Part shown: positions 24,932-35,991 of the stretch, one piece after another | How the letters are laid out: the number at the start of each line of letters is the position of its first letter | Position numbering within the stretch: position 1 is the first letter of the stretch | Origin: Vallicoccus soli | GTDB lineage: Bacteria > Actinomycetota > Actinomycetes > Motilibacterales > Motilibacteraceae | Length of the DNA stretch: 64,000 nucleotides | Assembly (NCBI RefSeq): GCF_003594885.1 | Contig: NZ_QZEZ01000006.1 | Coordinates: 1-64,000 of the forward strand | Reading direction: 5' to 3' | Position numbers and translations under genes: made by a program | The notes under the pieces: model-generated | What the model was told of the DNA's origin: nothing | What the model saw: only the letters and a program-made list of their open reading frames with translations | Databases searched by the model: none

Positions 24932-25555
24932 ATGGGCGCCCGCATCCTCGTCGTCGACAACTACGACAGCTTCGTCTTCAACCTCGTGCAGTACCTCGGC
25001 CAGCTCGACGCCGAGTGCACCGTCGTGCGCAACGACGCCGTGGGCGTCGAGGACGCCGAGGGCTACGACGGCGTGCTGCTGTCCCCGGGCCCGGGCACGC
25101 CGGAGGAGGCGGGCGTCTGCGTCGACATGGTGCGCCACTGCGCCGGGCGCGTCCCGCTGCTGGGGGTGTGCCTGGGGCACCAGGCGATCGGGGTGGCGTA
25201 CGGCGCCACGGTCGCCCGCGCGCCCGAGCTGCTCCACGGCAAGACGAGCCGGGTCGAGCACGAGGGCGGAGGGGTGCTCGCGGGGCTGCCCTCGCCGTTC
25301 ACCGCCACCCGCTACCACTCGCTGGCGGTGGAGCCGGCGACCGTGCCCGACGAGCTGGAGGTCACCGGCCGGGCCGGTCGGGTGGTCATGGCGATGCGCC
25401 ACCGCGAGCACGCGGTCGAGGGCGTGCAGTTCCACCCCGAGTCCGTCCTCACCGAGGGCGGGCACCGGATGCTGGCCAACTGGTTGGTCACGTGCGGTGA
25501 CACCGGGGCGACCGCGCGGGCGGAGGGACTCGCTCCTGTGGTGGCGCACGACTGA
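24932..25555 (+). CDS. pabA: Glutamine amidotransferase of aminodeoxychorismate/anthranilate synthase
   Basis: Class-I glutamine amidotransferase, 207 residues. It supplies ammonia to chorismate-using synthases for folate or tryptophan synthesis. Visible motifs: VDNYDSFVFNLVQYL at the start, SPGPGTPEEAG, the nucleophilic Cys in GVCLGHQAIG, and the His/Glu pair in GVQFHPESVLT. No synthase component I is adjacent, so trpG versus pabA is undecided; the crgA-DUF881-pknB context matches the gene usually named pabA or trpG. TACCCT at 24916-24921 lies 10 nt before the ATG and no ribosome-binding site is seen, suggesting a nearly leaderless mRNA. Confidence 0.93.
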   Translation: MGARILVVDNYDSFVFNLVQYLGQLDAECTVVRNDAVGVEDAEGYDGVLLSPGPGTPEEAGVCVDMVRHCAGRVPLLGVCLGHQAIGVAYGATVARAPELLHGKTSRVEHEGGGVLAGLPSPFTATRYHSLAVEPATVPDELEVTGRAGRVVMAMRHREHAVEGVQFHPESVLTEGGHRMLANWLVTCGDTGATARAEGLAPVVAHD

Positions 25556-25576
25556 TCCGCCGCTAGGCTCGTGCAG

Positions 25577-28195
25577 GTGAGCCAGCACGCGACGCGCGAC
25601 ACGCGCGCCCGCGAGCAGGTGCGGCGCGTCCAGCGCGGCGAGGAGGGACCCCTTGCGGGGTCGCTGCGCGACGTGCCCGCGGCCGTGCTGCTCGTGGACC
25701 TGACCGACCGCCGGGTGATCTACACGAACCCGGTGGCCCGCGCCATGGTCCCCGAGGACTTCGAGCTGCCCGCCTCGGCCGAGGACTGGAGCCGGGCGGC
25801 GGGCCTGCGCCAACCCGACGGCGCCGCGTACGACCCCGCGAAGTCGCCGGTGGTCCGCTCGACCGAGGGCGAGCGCGTGGAGGGCGAGGCGGTGCTCGTC
25901 CCGCCGCGCCGCGAGGCGGAGGCGGTCGAGGGCGTCCCCGACCTCGACAGCGAGGAACGCCGGCACGAGCGGGTGCTGTGGGTGACGTCGTACCCGCTGG
26001 AGGGCGCGACCGGCCTCTCGGACCGCGCGCTCGTCGCGTTCTTCGAGATCGACCCGTACTGGCCCACCGAGCAGCTCGGCGAGGACCTGCACCTGCGCGC
26101 GCTGGGGTCGATCGACATCAGCTTCACCATCGCCGACCCGCACCAGGACGACATGCCGCTGGTGTGGGTGAACCAGGCGTTCACCCGGGTCACGGGGTAC
26201 GGCTTCGACGAGGTCGTCGGGCACAACTGCCGGTTCCTGCAGGGGCCGGACTCCGACCGCGGGGTCGTCGCGCAGCTGCGCGCGGCGCTCGTGGAGCGGC
26301 GCTCGGTCACGGTCACGCTGCTGAACTACCGCAAGAACGGCTCGCCGTTCTGGAACGAGATCAGCATGTCCCCGATCGTCGACGCCGACGGCGAGCTGAC
26401 CCACTTCGTGGGGGTGCAGGCCGACGTCACGGCGCGCATGCACGACGAGGCCGAGCGCCGCCGGCTCCTCGCCGAGGAGCAGGCCGCGCGCGAGGCCGCG
26501 GAGCGGGCCAACCGCGAGGAGCAGGCGGCCCGCGCCGCCGCCGAGGACGCCCAGCGCCGCGTCGGGCTGCTCGCCGAGGCCACGAGCCTGCTCGCCGGCA
26601 CGCTCGACGTGCAGCAGGCGCTCGAGCAGCTCACCCGGCTCGTCGTGCCCACGCTCGCGGACTGGTGCCTGGTCGACCTGCTGGACGGCGACAGGGTCGA
26701 GACGGTCGCCTCCGCGCACGTGGACCCCGACCGCGAGCGCGTCGTGCGCGAGGTGGGCGAGGGCCGCGAGCTGCGCCTCGGCGACGACCACCCCGTCGCG
26801 AGGGTGATGCGCGACGGGGAGCCGCTGCTCGTCGCGGACGTGGACCGGCCGCTCATCGAGCGCACCGTGCGCCCCGACCAGCGCGAGCTCTGGACCAGCC
26901 TGGCCCCCCGCTCGGTCATGTGCGTGCCGCTCAAGGCCCGCCGCGAGGTGCTGGGCACCCTGACGCTCTACACGTCGGCCTCGGGGCGGGTGTACGGCGG
27001 CGAGGACCTCGAGCTGGCCTGCGACCTCGCGCGGCGGGCCGCGCTCAACGTCGACAACGCCCGGCTCTACCAGCGCGAGCACCAGCTCGCGGTGGAGCTG
27101 CAGAAGAGCCTGCTGCCCGACGTCCCCCCGCACGTCGAGGGCCTCGACGTCGACAAGCGCTACCTGTCCGGCGCCCACGACACGCAGGTCGGCGGCGACT
27201 GGTACGACGTCATCCCCCTCGGCGCCGCCCGCACCGCCCTGGTCATCGGCGACGTCATGGGGCGCGGGGTGCGCGCCGCGGCGGTCATGGGCCAGCTGCG
27301 CGCCGCCGTGCGCGCGCTCGCCCTCGTCGACTTCCCGCCGGCGCAGGTGATGAGCACGCTCGACAAGCTCGTCGCCGACATCGACGAGTCGTCGATCGTC
27401 ACGTGCGTCTACGCGGTCTACGATCCCAGCGACCACTCGCTGACCTACGCGAACGCGGGGCACCTGCCGCCGGTCCTCGTCGCGCCGGGCGCCGCGCCGC
27501 GCGAGCTCGTCGACGTGCCGGGGCCCCCGCTGGGCACCTCCGTCGGCACCTTCGCCTCGGGCCGCACCGACTTCCCGGCGGGCAGCACGCTGGTGCTCTA
27601 CACCGACGGGCTCGTCGAGCGGCGCGGTGAGGACATCGACGAGGGGATCAGCCGCCTGGCGGACTCGGTGACGGACACCGGCGACCTCACGGTCTCCCAG
27701 GTGTGCGACCGCGTCCTGGCGAGCGTGAGCCCGACCGGCGACTACGACGACGACGTCGGCCTGCTCGTCGTGCGGACGCCGGCGGCGGACGACCCGCGCG
27801 ACCGGCACGCCACCGCCGTGCTGTCCCTCACCGGCGACCCGGACGAGGCGCGGGCCACCCGCCGGTGGGCCGAGCCGCTGCTGGAGGACTGGCAGCTGCC
27901 CGCGCCGCGGCGCGAGGAGGCGGTCGTCGTGCTCAACGAGCTCGTGGCCAACGCCCTGGTGCACGGCGCGGCCCCGGTGACCGTGACGCTGCGCCGCTCG
28001 GACCGCCGGCTCGTCGTCGAGGTCGCCGACGCGCGGCCGGTGCCGCCGCGCCGGCTCGTCGCGGACCCCGAGGCCGAGCACGGCCGCGGCATCGCGATGG
28101 TCGACGTCCTGGCGCAGCGCTGGGGCATCCGTCCCACCGACGACGGCAAGGCCGTGTGGGCCGAGCTGGACCTGCGGGAGGCCGCGGCCTCCTGA
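25577..28195 (+). CDS. LOV/PAS-GAF-PP2C(SpoIIE)-HATPase regulatory protein
   Basis: About 872 residues. Order of domains: N-terminal PAS-like segment (30-150); a PAS/LOV domain (about 170-285) with the flavin-adduct motif GHNCRFLQGPDSD (Cys near residue 218), NYRKNG and FVGVQADVTAR; a coiled-coil linker (290-330); a GAF domain (about 335-495); an SpoIIE/PP2C phosphatase (505-720) with GGDWYDVIPLG and GDVMGRGVRAAAVM; and a HATPase_c anti-sigma-kinase-like domain (745-870) with VLNELVANALVHG and GRGIAMVD. Such proteins act on anti-sigma/anti-anti-sigma partners; the LOV cysteine implies blue-light control. A -10-like TAGGCT (25564-25569) ends 7 nt before the GTG at 25577, so the mRNA may be leaderless. 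Confidence 0.9.
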   Translation: MSQHATRDTRAREQVRRVQRGEEGPLAGSLRDVPAAVLLVDLTDRRVIYTNPVARAMVPEDFELPASAEDWSRAAGLRQPDGAAYDPAKSPVVRSTEGERVEGEAVLVPPRREAEAVEGVPDLDSEERRHERVLWVTSYPLEGATGLSDRALVAFFEIDPYWPTEQLGEDLHLRALGSIDISFTIADPHQDDMPLVWVNQAFTRVTGYGFDEVVGHNCRFLQGPDSDRGVVAQLRAALVERRSVTVTLLNYRKNGSPFWNEISMSPIVDADGELTHFVGVQADVTARMHDEAERRRLLAEEQAAREAAERANREEQAARAAAEDAQRRVGLLAEATSLLAGTLDVQQALEQLTRLVVPTLADWCLVDLLDGDRVETVASAHVDPDRERVVREVGEGRELRLGDDHPVARVMRDGEPLLVADVDRPLIERTVRPDQRELWTSLAPRSVMCVPLKARREVLGTLTLYTSASGRVYGGEDLELACDLARRAALNVDNARLYQREHQLAVELQKSLLPDVPPHVEGLDVDKRYLSGAHDTQVGGDWYDVIPLGAARTALVIGDVMGRGVRAAAVMGQLRAAVRALALVDFPPAQVMSTLDKLVADIDESSIVTCVYAVYDPSDHSLTYANAGHLPPVLVAPGAAPRELVDVPGPPLGTSVGTFASGRTDFPAGSTLVLYTDGLVERRGEDIDEGISRLADSVTDTGDLTVSQVCDRVLASVSPTGDYDDDVGLLVVRTPAADDPRDRHATAVLSLTGDPDEARATRRWAEPLLEDWQLPAPRREEAVVVLNELVANALVHGAAPVTVTLRRSDRRLVVEVADARPVPPRRLVADPEAEHGRGIAMVDVLAQRWGIRPTDDGKAVWAELDLREAAAS

Positions 28196-28213
28196 GGCCG
28201 CGGCCCCGGCGGG

Positions 28214-28254
28214 CCCGGCAGCAGCCCGGCAGCAGCCCGGCAGCAGCCCGGCAG
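28214..28254. repeat. 11-bp tandem repeat CCCGGCAGCAG, 3.7 copies
   Basis: A perfect short tandem repeat in the 66-bp gap between the convergent stop codons of the LOV-PP2C gene and pknB. Confidence 0.9.
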
Positions 28255-28261
28255 CCGGCGC

Positions 28262-30046
<1,785 letters not shown>

Positions 30047-30139
30047 CGCGCTCCCTCCCGCCGGCCCCGCCGGGCTCCCCTGACGTCCTCGTCGCGCGCG
30101 TCCGCCCCCCGAGCGGCACCCACCGTACTCATCGGCAGC

Positions 30140-31609
30140 TCACCCGCCGTCCCCCAGCACCGCCGCCATGACGTCCTGGGCGATGGGCGCAGCGAGCCGG
30201 TTGCCGCTGATCTCGGCCTCGCCGCCGCCGTCCTCGATGACCACGGCGACCGCGACGCGGGCGGTCTCGCCGGGCCCCGCGGGGGCGAACGAGGTGAACC
30301 AGGCGTGCGGCGGCTCGCCCTCGCCCTGCTGCGCGGTGCCGGTCTTGCCGGCGACGGTGACGCCGTCGAGCTGGCCGTTGGTGCCGGTGCCCTCCTCGAC
30401 GACCTCGACCATCATGGCCCGCAGCTCCGCGGCGACCTCGGGGCTGACGGCGGCGGACAGCTCCTCCGGCTCCGTGCGGTCGAGCACCGACAGGTCGGGG
30501 GCCTGCACCTGGTCGACGAGGTACGGCTCCATGACGACCCCGTTGTTCGCGATGCCGGCGGCGACCATCGCGACCTGCAGCGGCGTGGCGCGCACGTCGA
30601 ACTGGCCGATGGCCGACTGCGCGGTCTGCGGCGCGTCGGGGTCCTCGGGGAACGCGCTCGTCGCGGTGGTGAGGGGCACCGTGCGGTCCTCCTGGCCGAA
30701 GCCGAAGGCCTGCGCCTGCTCGCGCAGCGCGTCCGCGCCGAGGTCCAGCCCGACCGCGCCGAAGCTGGAGTTGCAGGAGCGCCGCAGCGCGTTCGTCAGC
30801 GTGGTGGTGTCGCTGCCGGGGGTGCACTGGGCGCGGTCGCTGTTGGGCAGCCCGACGTCGGTGAGCGGCAGGTCGAGCTCGGCGGGCCCGGGCACCTCGG
30901 AGTCCGGGTCGTAGCGCCCGCTCTCGAGCGCCGCGGCCGCCGTCACGAGCTTGAAGGTGGAGCCGGGCGGATAGGTCTCGCGCAGCGCCCGGTCGAGCAG
31001 CGGCTGGTCCTCGTCGGCCGTGAGCTGCTCGTACGCCCCGCGGATCGCCCCGCCGTCGTGGCTGGACAGCGCGTTGGGGTCGTACGTCGGGCTGGAGACG
31101 AGGGCGAGGATCGCGCCGGTCGTGGGGTCGAGGGCGACGACGGCGCCCTTGCGCCCGTCGAGGCCCTCCGCGGCGGCCTGCTGCGCGGCCGGGTCGAGGG
31201 TGAGGGAGACGGCGCCGCCCTGCACCTCCTCGCCGGTGATGAGGTTGCCGAGCCGGCGCACGAAGAGCCGGTCGTCGTTGCCGGCGAGGACGTCGTTCTC
31301 GGCCCGCTCGACCCCGGCGGCGCCGTAGACGTAGGAGTAGTAGCCGGTGGCGTGGGCGAAGAGCGGGCCCGAGGGGTAGCGCCGCAGGTAGCGCAGCTGG
31401 TCGTCGGTGGCGACCGAGTCGGCCACGGCGCGCCCGTCGACGAGGATCGGGCCGCGCTCGCGGTCGTACTCCTCGAGGATCGTGCGCGAGTTGCCGGGGC
31501 GGTTGCGCAGGTCGTCGGCCCGGAACGCCTGCAGGTAGTTGACGTTCACCAGCAGCACGGCGAAGAGCAGCATGACGACGGCGCCCATGCGCCGCAGCGG
31601 CCGGTTCAC
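30140..31609 (-). CDS. pbpA: Penicillin-binding protein 2 (PbpA-type transpeptidase)
   Basis: Class B PBP, 489 residues. N-terminal membrane anchor (MGAVVMLLFAVLLVNVNYLQAF), a dimerisation domain with TILEEYDRERGPIL, then the transpeptidase domain. Active-site motifs: Ser in YPPGSTFKLV (SxxK), SCN in RRSCNSSFGAVG (SxN) and KTGTAQ (KTG). Works with the adjacent SEDS glycosyltransferase in peptidoglycan synthesis. The GTG start (31607-31609) overlaps the rodA stop by 4 nt. The upstream part of the frame lies over rodA and is not coding. Confidence 0.96.
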   Translation of the reverse strand: MNRPLRRMGAVVMLLFAVLLVNVNYLQAFRADDLRNRPGNSRTILEEYDRERGPILVDGRAVADSVATDDQLRYLRRYPSGPLFAHATGYYSYVYGAAGVERAENDVLAGNDDRLFVRRLGNLITGEEVQGGAVSLTLDPAAQQAAAEGLDGRKGAVVALDPTTGAILALVSSPTYDPNALSSHDGGAIRGAYEQLTADEDQPLLDRALRETYPPGSTFKLVTAAAALESGRYDPDSEVPGPAELDLPLTDVGLPNSDRAQCTPGSDTTTLTNALRRSCNSSFGAVGLDLGADALREQAQAFGFGQEDRTVPLTTATSAFPEDPDAPQTAQSAIGQFDVRATPLQVAMVAAGIANNGVVMEPYLVDQVQAPDLSVLDRTEPEELSAAVSPEVAAELRAMMVEVVEEGTGTNGQLDGVTVAGKTGTAQQGEGEPPHAWFTSFAPAGPGETARVAVAVVIEDGGGEAEISGNRLAAPIAQDVMAAVLGDGG

Positions 31610-33021
31610 CGGCGCACCACCTGGGTGAGCGCCTCCTGCGTCTCGGGCACCGGCGGCGGGGCCGGGCGGCGCGCGGCGTCGCTGATCCGCAGCAGCAGGG
31701 CGACGAGCGCCCAGTTCGCGACGAGGGACGAGCCGCCGTACGACAGGAAGGGCGTCGTGAGGCCGGTCAGCGGGATGAGGCGGGTGACGCCGCCGACGAC
31801 GACGAAGACCTGGATCGCGAGGATGAACGACAGCCCGGCGGCGAGCAGCGTGCCGAAGGAGTCGCGCGCGGCGATGGCGGTGCGCAGGCCGCGCTCGACG
31901 ACGATGCCGTAGAGCAGCAGCAGCGCCATGAGCCCGGTGAGGCCGAGCTCCTCGCCGAGCGCGTCGACGATGAAGTCGGTCTTGGCGACCGGGATGAGGT
32001 CGGGCCGGCCCTGCCCGAGGCCGCTGCCGAGCAGGCCGCCGGCGGCGAGGCCGTAGAGGCCCTGCACGAGCTGGAAGCCGGCGCCCTGCGGGTCGGCGAA
32101 CGGGTCGAGCCAGATGTCGATGCGGGTGCGCACGTGCGCGAACGCCTGGTACGCCAGCCAGCCGCCGGCGAGCACCATGAGCGTGCCGAGGATGAGCCAC
32201 GACCGGCGCTCGGTCGCGACGTAGAGCAGCATGACGAAGGAGCCGAAGAACAGCACGGCGGTGCCGAGGTCGCGCTCGAAGACGAGGATGCCGAGGCACA
32301 CGAGCCAGACCACGACGATCGGCCCGAGGTCGCGCATGCGGGGCAGGTCGACGCCCAGCACGCGGCGCCGGGCCAGGGCGAGCACGTCGCGCTTGAGCAC
32401 GAGGTAGCCGGCGAAGAAGATCGTCAGCGCGATCTTGGCGACCTCGCCGGGCTGGAAGGAGAACGGCCCGACCCGGATCCAGATCTGCGCGCCGAAGATC
32501 CGCGTGCCGAGGCCGGGGACCAGCGGCAGCAGCAGGAGCACCAGGCCGGCGGCCATCGCGGTGTACGTGAACCGCTGCAGGCCGCGGTGGTCGCGCACCA
32601 GCACGAGCACGGCGACGAAGAGCACCACGCCCAGCGCGGTCCAGGTGATCTGCGACAGGGCGTCGGGGGCGGGCGCGGGCCGCCCCGCGCGCTCGGCGGA
32701 CGCCGCCTCGGCGATGTCGAGGCGGTAGATCATGACGAGGCCGATGCCGTTGAGCAGCGCGACGGCCGGCAGCAGGACGGGGTCCGCGTACGGCGCGAAG
32801 CGGCGCAGCGCCAGGTGCGCCACGAGGAGCAGCCCGCCGAAGCCGGCGGCGTACGACCCGATCCGCGCCGGGACCGCGCCGTCGACGCCGAGCCCGAGGG
32901 TGGCGAAGGCGGCGAGGGCGACCGCGAGGGCGAAGACCAGCAGGCCGAGCTCGGCGTTGCGGCGGCTGGCGGTCGAGGCGGGGGTGACGGTGGTGGCGCT
33001 GGGCCCGACGGGCGCGCTCAC
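31606..33021 (-). CDS. rodA: SEDS-family peptidoglycan glycosyltransferase (RodA/FtsW)
   Basis: 471 residues with about 12 membrane helices. SEDS signatures include GARIW-type IFGAQIWIRVGPFSFQPGEVAKIALTIF, FERDLGTAVLFFGSFVMLLYVA, KTDFIVDALGEELGLTG and TGLTTPFLSYGGSS near the C-terminus. Polymerises lipid II with the partner PBP encoded next to it. The GTG start overlaps the pstP stop by 4 nt, and its own stop overlaps pbpA: a tightly coupled pstP-rodA-pbpA block. Confidence 0.96.
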   Translation of the reverse strand: MSAPVGPSATTVTPASTASRRNAELGLLVFALAVALAAFATLGLGVDGAVPARIGSYAAGFGGLLLVAHLALRRFAPYADPVLLPAVALLNGIGLVMIYRLDIAEAASAERAGRPAPAPDALSQITWTALGVVLFVAVLVLVRDHRGLQRFTYTAMAAGLVLLLLPLVPGLGTRIFGAQIWIRVGPFSFQPGEVAKIALTIFFAGYLVLKRDVLALARRRVLGVDLPRMRDLGPIVVVWLVCLGILVFERDLGTAVLFFGSFVMLLYVATERRSWLILGTLMVLAGGWLAYQAFAHVRTRIDIWLDPFADPQGAGFQLVQGLYGLAAGGLLGSGLGQGRPDLIPVAKTDFIVDALGEELGLTGLMALLLLYGIVVERGLRTAIAARDSFGTLLAAGLSFILAIQVFVVVGGVTRLIPLTGLTTPFLSYGGSSLVANWALVALLLRISDAARRPAPPPVPETQEALTQVVRR

Positions 33022-34469
33022 CGCGCCGGCTCCGGGCAGGCCCGCTCGCCGGCCCCCGGGGCGCGGGGGCTGGGGCCGGGCGTGGCCTCCGGGGTCGCGC
33101 GGGGGGCCGCGCCGGGGGTCGCGGCGGGGGCCGCGCCGGGGGCCGCGCCGGGGGTCGCCCCGGGGGTCGCCCTGGGGCTCGCGCCCGGCGCCGGGGTGCG
33201 CCCGGGCGTCGCCCGCGGGGTGGGTGCGGCCGGCGCCGGCTCCTGCTCGCAGCGGGCGGCCTCCTCCTGCAGGCGCGCCACGACCTCGCGCGCGTCGTCC
33301 AGGCCGTCGGCGGCGATGCCGCCCTCGACCTGGCGCCGGGAGTAGTCGGACAGCGCGGCGAGCGGGATGGGCTCCTCCTCGTACACGGTGGACAGGCCGA
33401 CGCCGAGCACGCTCTGCTGCAGGCCCTGGAAGACGGCGACCTCGTCCTCGTGGGCGCCGACGTAGTACTGGTCGCGCGACCAGCCCCACAGCGCGGTCCC
33501 GGCCGCGGCGAGCAGCACGGCGACGACGCCGAGGGTCAGCAGGCGGCGCGGCCAGCGCCGGCGCGGCGCCTCGTCGTGGGCCGCGCCGTCCCCGCCGCCG
33601 TCCTCCCCCTCGTCGGGGCGGGGGCGGGCGGCGAGGGCGGCGGCGCGCGCCGCGGGCGAGGTGCGGGCGCGGTCGTCGTCGCGCAGGTGCTTGACCGGGC
33701 CGGAGGCGGCGGCGCCGACGACCTGCGGGATGTCCGGCGGCGCGCTGTCGACGTCGACGACGTCGGCGACGATGCAGGTGACGTTGTCGGGGGCCCCGCC
33801 GCGCAGCGCGAGCTGCACGAGCGCGTCGGCGGCGTCGTCGGGCGAGGCGTGCCGGGCGAGGGTCTCCTCGAGCGTGTCGGCGCTGACGACGCCGGAGAGC
33901 CCGTCGCTGCACAGCAGCCACCGGTCGCCGGCGCGGGCCTCGCGCACGGACAGGTCGGGGTCGACGTCACCGCGCCCGTCGAGGGCGTTGGTGATGAGCG
34001 CGCGCTGCGGGTGGTGACCCGCCTCCTCGGGGGTGATGCGCCCCTCGTCGACGAGCTGCTGGACGAACGTGTCGTCGTGGGTCACCTGCTGCAGCAGGCT
34101 GTCGCGCAGCAGGTACGCGCGCGAGTCACCGACGTGGACGAGCCCGAAGCGGCTGCCGGCGCGCAGCAGCGCGGTGAGCGTGGTGCCCATGCCGCGCAGC
34201 GCGGGGTCGCCCGCGACCATGTCGCGCAGGTGCGCGTTGGCCTCCTCGACGGCGGCCTCGAGCCGCCCGAGCAGGTCGGGGCCGGGCGAGTCCTCGTCGA
34301 GGGCGGACAGGGTGGCCACGGCGACCGAGCTGGCGACCTCGCCGGCCGCGTGCCCGCCCATGCCGTCGGCGACGACGAGCAGGCGCGGGCCGGCGTACGC
34401 GCTGTCCTCGTTGCCGTCGCGGATCAGCCCGACGTCCGAGCGCGCCGCGAAGCGCAGTGCGAGTGCCAC
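33018..34469 (-). CDS. pstP: PP2C-family Ser/Thr phosphatase PstP with repetitive tail
   Basis: Metal-dependent phosphatase that counters PknB. Catalytic domain 1-240 with RDGNEDSAY, LLVVADGMGGHAAGE, HVGDSRAYLLRD, LCSDGLSGVV and GAPDNVTCIV (metal-binding Asp residues). A membrane helix lies at about 308-330 (LLTLGVVAVLLAAAGTALWGW). Beyond an extracellular region of about 85 residues, the last 70 residues are Pro/Ala/Thr/Gly repeats (ATPGAAPG-like), longer than in mycobacterial PstP. The DNA encoding them (33055-33235) is a near-perfect GGGGGTCGCGC-type repeat. Confidence 0.95.
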   Translation of the reverse strand: MALALRFAARSDVGLIRDGNEDSAYAGPRLLVVADGMGGHAAGEVASSVAVATLSALDEDSPGPDLLGRLEAAVEEANAHLRDMVAGDPALRGMGTTLTALLRAGSRFGLVHVGDSRAYLLRDSLLQQVTHDDTFVQQLVDEGRITPEEAGHHPQRALITNALDGRGDVDPDLSVREARAGDRWLLCSDGLSGVVSADTLEETLARHASPDDAADALVQLALRGGAPDNVTCIVADVVDVDSAPPDIPQVVGAAASGPVKHLRDDDRARTSPAARAAALAARPRPDEGEDGGGDGAAHDEAPRRRWPRRLLTLGVVAVLLAAAGTALWGWSRDQYYVGAHEDEVAVFQGLQQSVLGVGLSTVYEEEPIPLAALSDYSRRQVEGGIAADGLDDAREVVARLQEEAARCEQEPAPAAPTPRATPGRTPAPGASPRATPGATPGAAPGAAPAATPGAAPRATPEATPGPSPRAPGAGERACPEPAR

Positions 34470-34475
34470 CCGCGC

Positions 34476-34973
34476 CTACTTCCGCAGCTCGAAGGCCGAC
34501 TTGCCGATGCGCAGCGGCACGCCGAGCGGGAGCTGCACGGGGGCGGTGACCTTCTGCCGGTCGAGGTACGTGCCGTTGGTCGAGCCGAGGTCCTCGACCC
34601 ACCAGGCGCCGTCGCGCGGGAAGAGCCGCGCGTGGTGGCCGGAGGCGTAGTCGTCGTCGAGCACGACGGTGCAGTCCTGCGCCCGCCCGACCGTCACCGG
34701 GGTCTCGCCGAGGCGGAGGGAGGTGCCGGCGAGGGTGCCGCGGGTGACGACGAGGGTGCTGCCGCGCTGGCGGGCGACCCGCGGGGCCTTGGCCGCCTTG
34801 GGCGCCTTGGGGCGGGTGGCGGCGCGCCCCCCGGGTCCGCCGCGGGTCGCGACGCGGGTGCCGAAGAGGTCGCTGCGCATGACCGACACCGCGGTGAGGA
34901 CGAAGAGCCAGAGGACGGCGAGGAAGCCCAGCCGGATGACGGTGAGGGTGAGCTCGGAGATGTCGGACGTCAC
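34476..34973 (-). CDS. fhaB: FHA-domain protein FhaB (FipA)
   Basis: 165 residues. One N-terminal membrane helix (LTLTVIRLGFLAVLWLFVLTAVSVM), a basic Ala/Lys/Arg linker, then an FHA domain (about 85-160) with VTVGRAQDCTVVLDDDYASGHHARLF and DLGSTNGTYLDRQKV, the phosphothreonine-binding loops. In actinobacteria it binds phosphorylated PknB-pathway partners at the septum. The GTG start overlaps the fhaA stop by 4 nt; pstP starts 6 nt after its stop. Confidence 0.95.
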   Translation of the reverse strand: MTSDISELTLTVIRLGFLAVLWLFVLTAVSVMRSDLFGTRVATRGGPGGRAATRPKAPKAAKAPRVARQRGSTLVVTRGTLAGTSLRLGETPVTVGRAQDCTVVLDDDYASGHHARLFPRDGAWWVEDLGSTNGTYLDRQKVTAPVQLPLGVPLRIGKSAFELRK

Positions 34974-35791
34974 GCGCCGGCCCGCCCGTCGCCGGCGTCC
35001 GGTGCGTGGAAGACGATCGAGGTGCTGCCGAGCTCGAAGCGGGTGCCGTCCTCGAGCAGGGCCTCGTCGACGCGCTCGCCGCCGACGACCACGCCGTTGG
35101 TGCTGCCGAGGTCGGACACGACGCCGTGCGCGCCCTGCACCCGCACCTCGGCGTGCCGCCGGCTCACCCCGGGGTCGTCGAGGCGCAGGTCGGCGTCGAG
35201 CCCGCGGCCGATGACGGTGCGCTGCGCGCGCAGCACCACCTTGGTGCCGGCCACGTCGAGCCAGGGCATCGGCGCCGCGGGGGCGGGGCGCGGGGTGACG
35301 CGGGTGGCGGCCGAGGCCGGGGCGCGCCCGGGCAGCGGGGCCGGGGGCGCCGCGGCCTGCGGCGCGGGCTCCGGCGGGCGCGGCGGCGCGGGTGCCGCCA
35401 CCGGCGCTACGGCCTCGCGCCCGGCCACGGCGCTGGAGCGCACCCGGAAGATGCCGGTCTCGAGGTCGTCGACCTCCTCGAGCACCACCTCGACGGGGCC
35501 GAGGAAGGAGTACTGCTGCTCCTGGGCGTGCTCGCGGACCATGTCGGCGAGCTCGGCGCCCAGCGGCCCGGCGTACGGTGCGAGCCGGGCGTGGTCGCGC
35601 GCCCCGAGCTCGACGACGAAGCTGTTGGGGACCATCGTGCGCCCGCGCCCGACGATGGCGGCCCGGTCGTCGCACTCGCGCTGCAGGGCGCTGGCGACCT
35701 CCACGGGCTGCACCTCGGCCTTGAAGGCCCGCGCGAAGGGGCGGTTGACCAGGCTCTCGATGCGCCGCTCGAAGCGCTGCAGCACGCCCAC
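34970..35791 (-). CDS. fhaA: FHA-domain protein FhaA
   Basis: 273 residues. The N-terminal DUF3662 domain (1-115) begins VGVLQRFERRIESLVNRPFARAFKAEVQPVEVASALQREC. A Pro/Ala-rich linker follows (125-185). The FHA domain (190-262) carries VIGRGLDADLRLDDPGVSRRHAEVRV and DLGSTNGVVVGGERV. It reads phosphothreonines, including those on the MviN/FhaA pathway in mycobacteria. First gene of the pkn operon; GTG start at 35789-35791. TACGAT on the minus strand near 35895 is a possible -10 box. Confidence 0.95.
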   Translation of the reverse strand: MGVLQRFERRIESLVNRPFARAFKAEVQPVEVASALQRECDDRAAIVGRGRTMVPNSFVVELGARDHARLAPYAGPLGAELADMVREHAQEQQYSFLGPVEVVLEEVDDLETGIFRVRSSAVAGREAVAPVAAPAPPRPPEPAPQAAAPPAPLPGRAPASAATRVTPRPAPAAPMPWLDVAGTKVVLRAQRTVIGRGLDADLRLDDPGVSRRHAEVRVQGAHGVVSDLGSTNGVVVGGERVDEALLEDGTRFELGSTSIVFHAPDAGDGRAGA

Positions 35792-35991
35792 GCCCCTCAG
35801 CCCCTCCCGGTCGCCCCACCTCGCACGGCTGCCACGTCGCGTACGGCCCCTGCCCGCGCCGCACGCCCGGCGCCGTACCCGGCACCGTCGCGATCGTAAC
35901 CACGGCACCGCCCCACCGCCGGGAGCGCGCCGGTGGGCGCGTTGGCGGCGGTCGGGGCGGTGCCGCCCGCGTGCTAGCCTCGACCCTGCTC

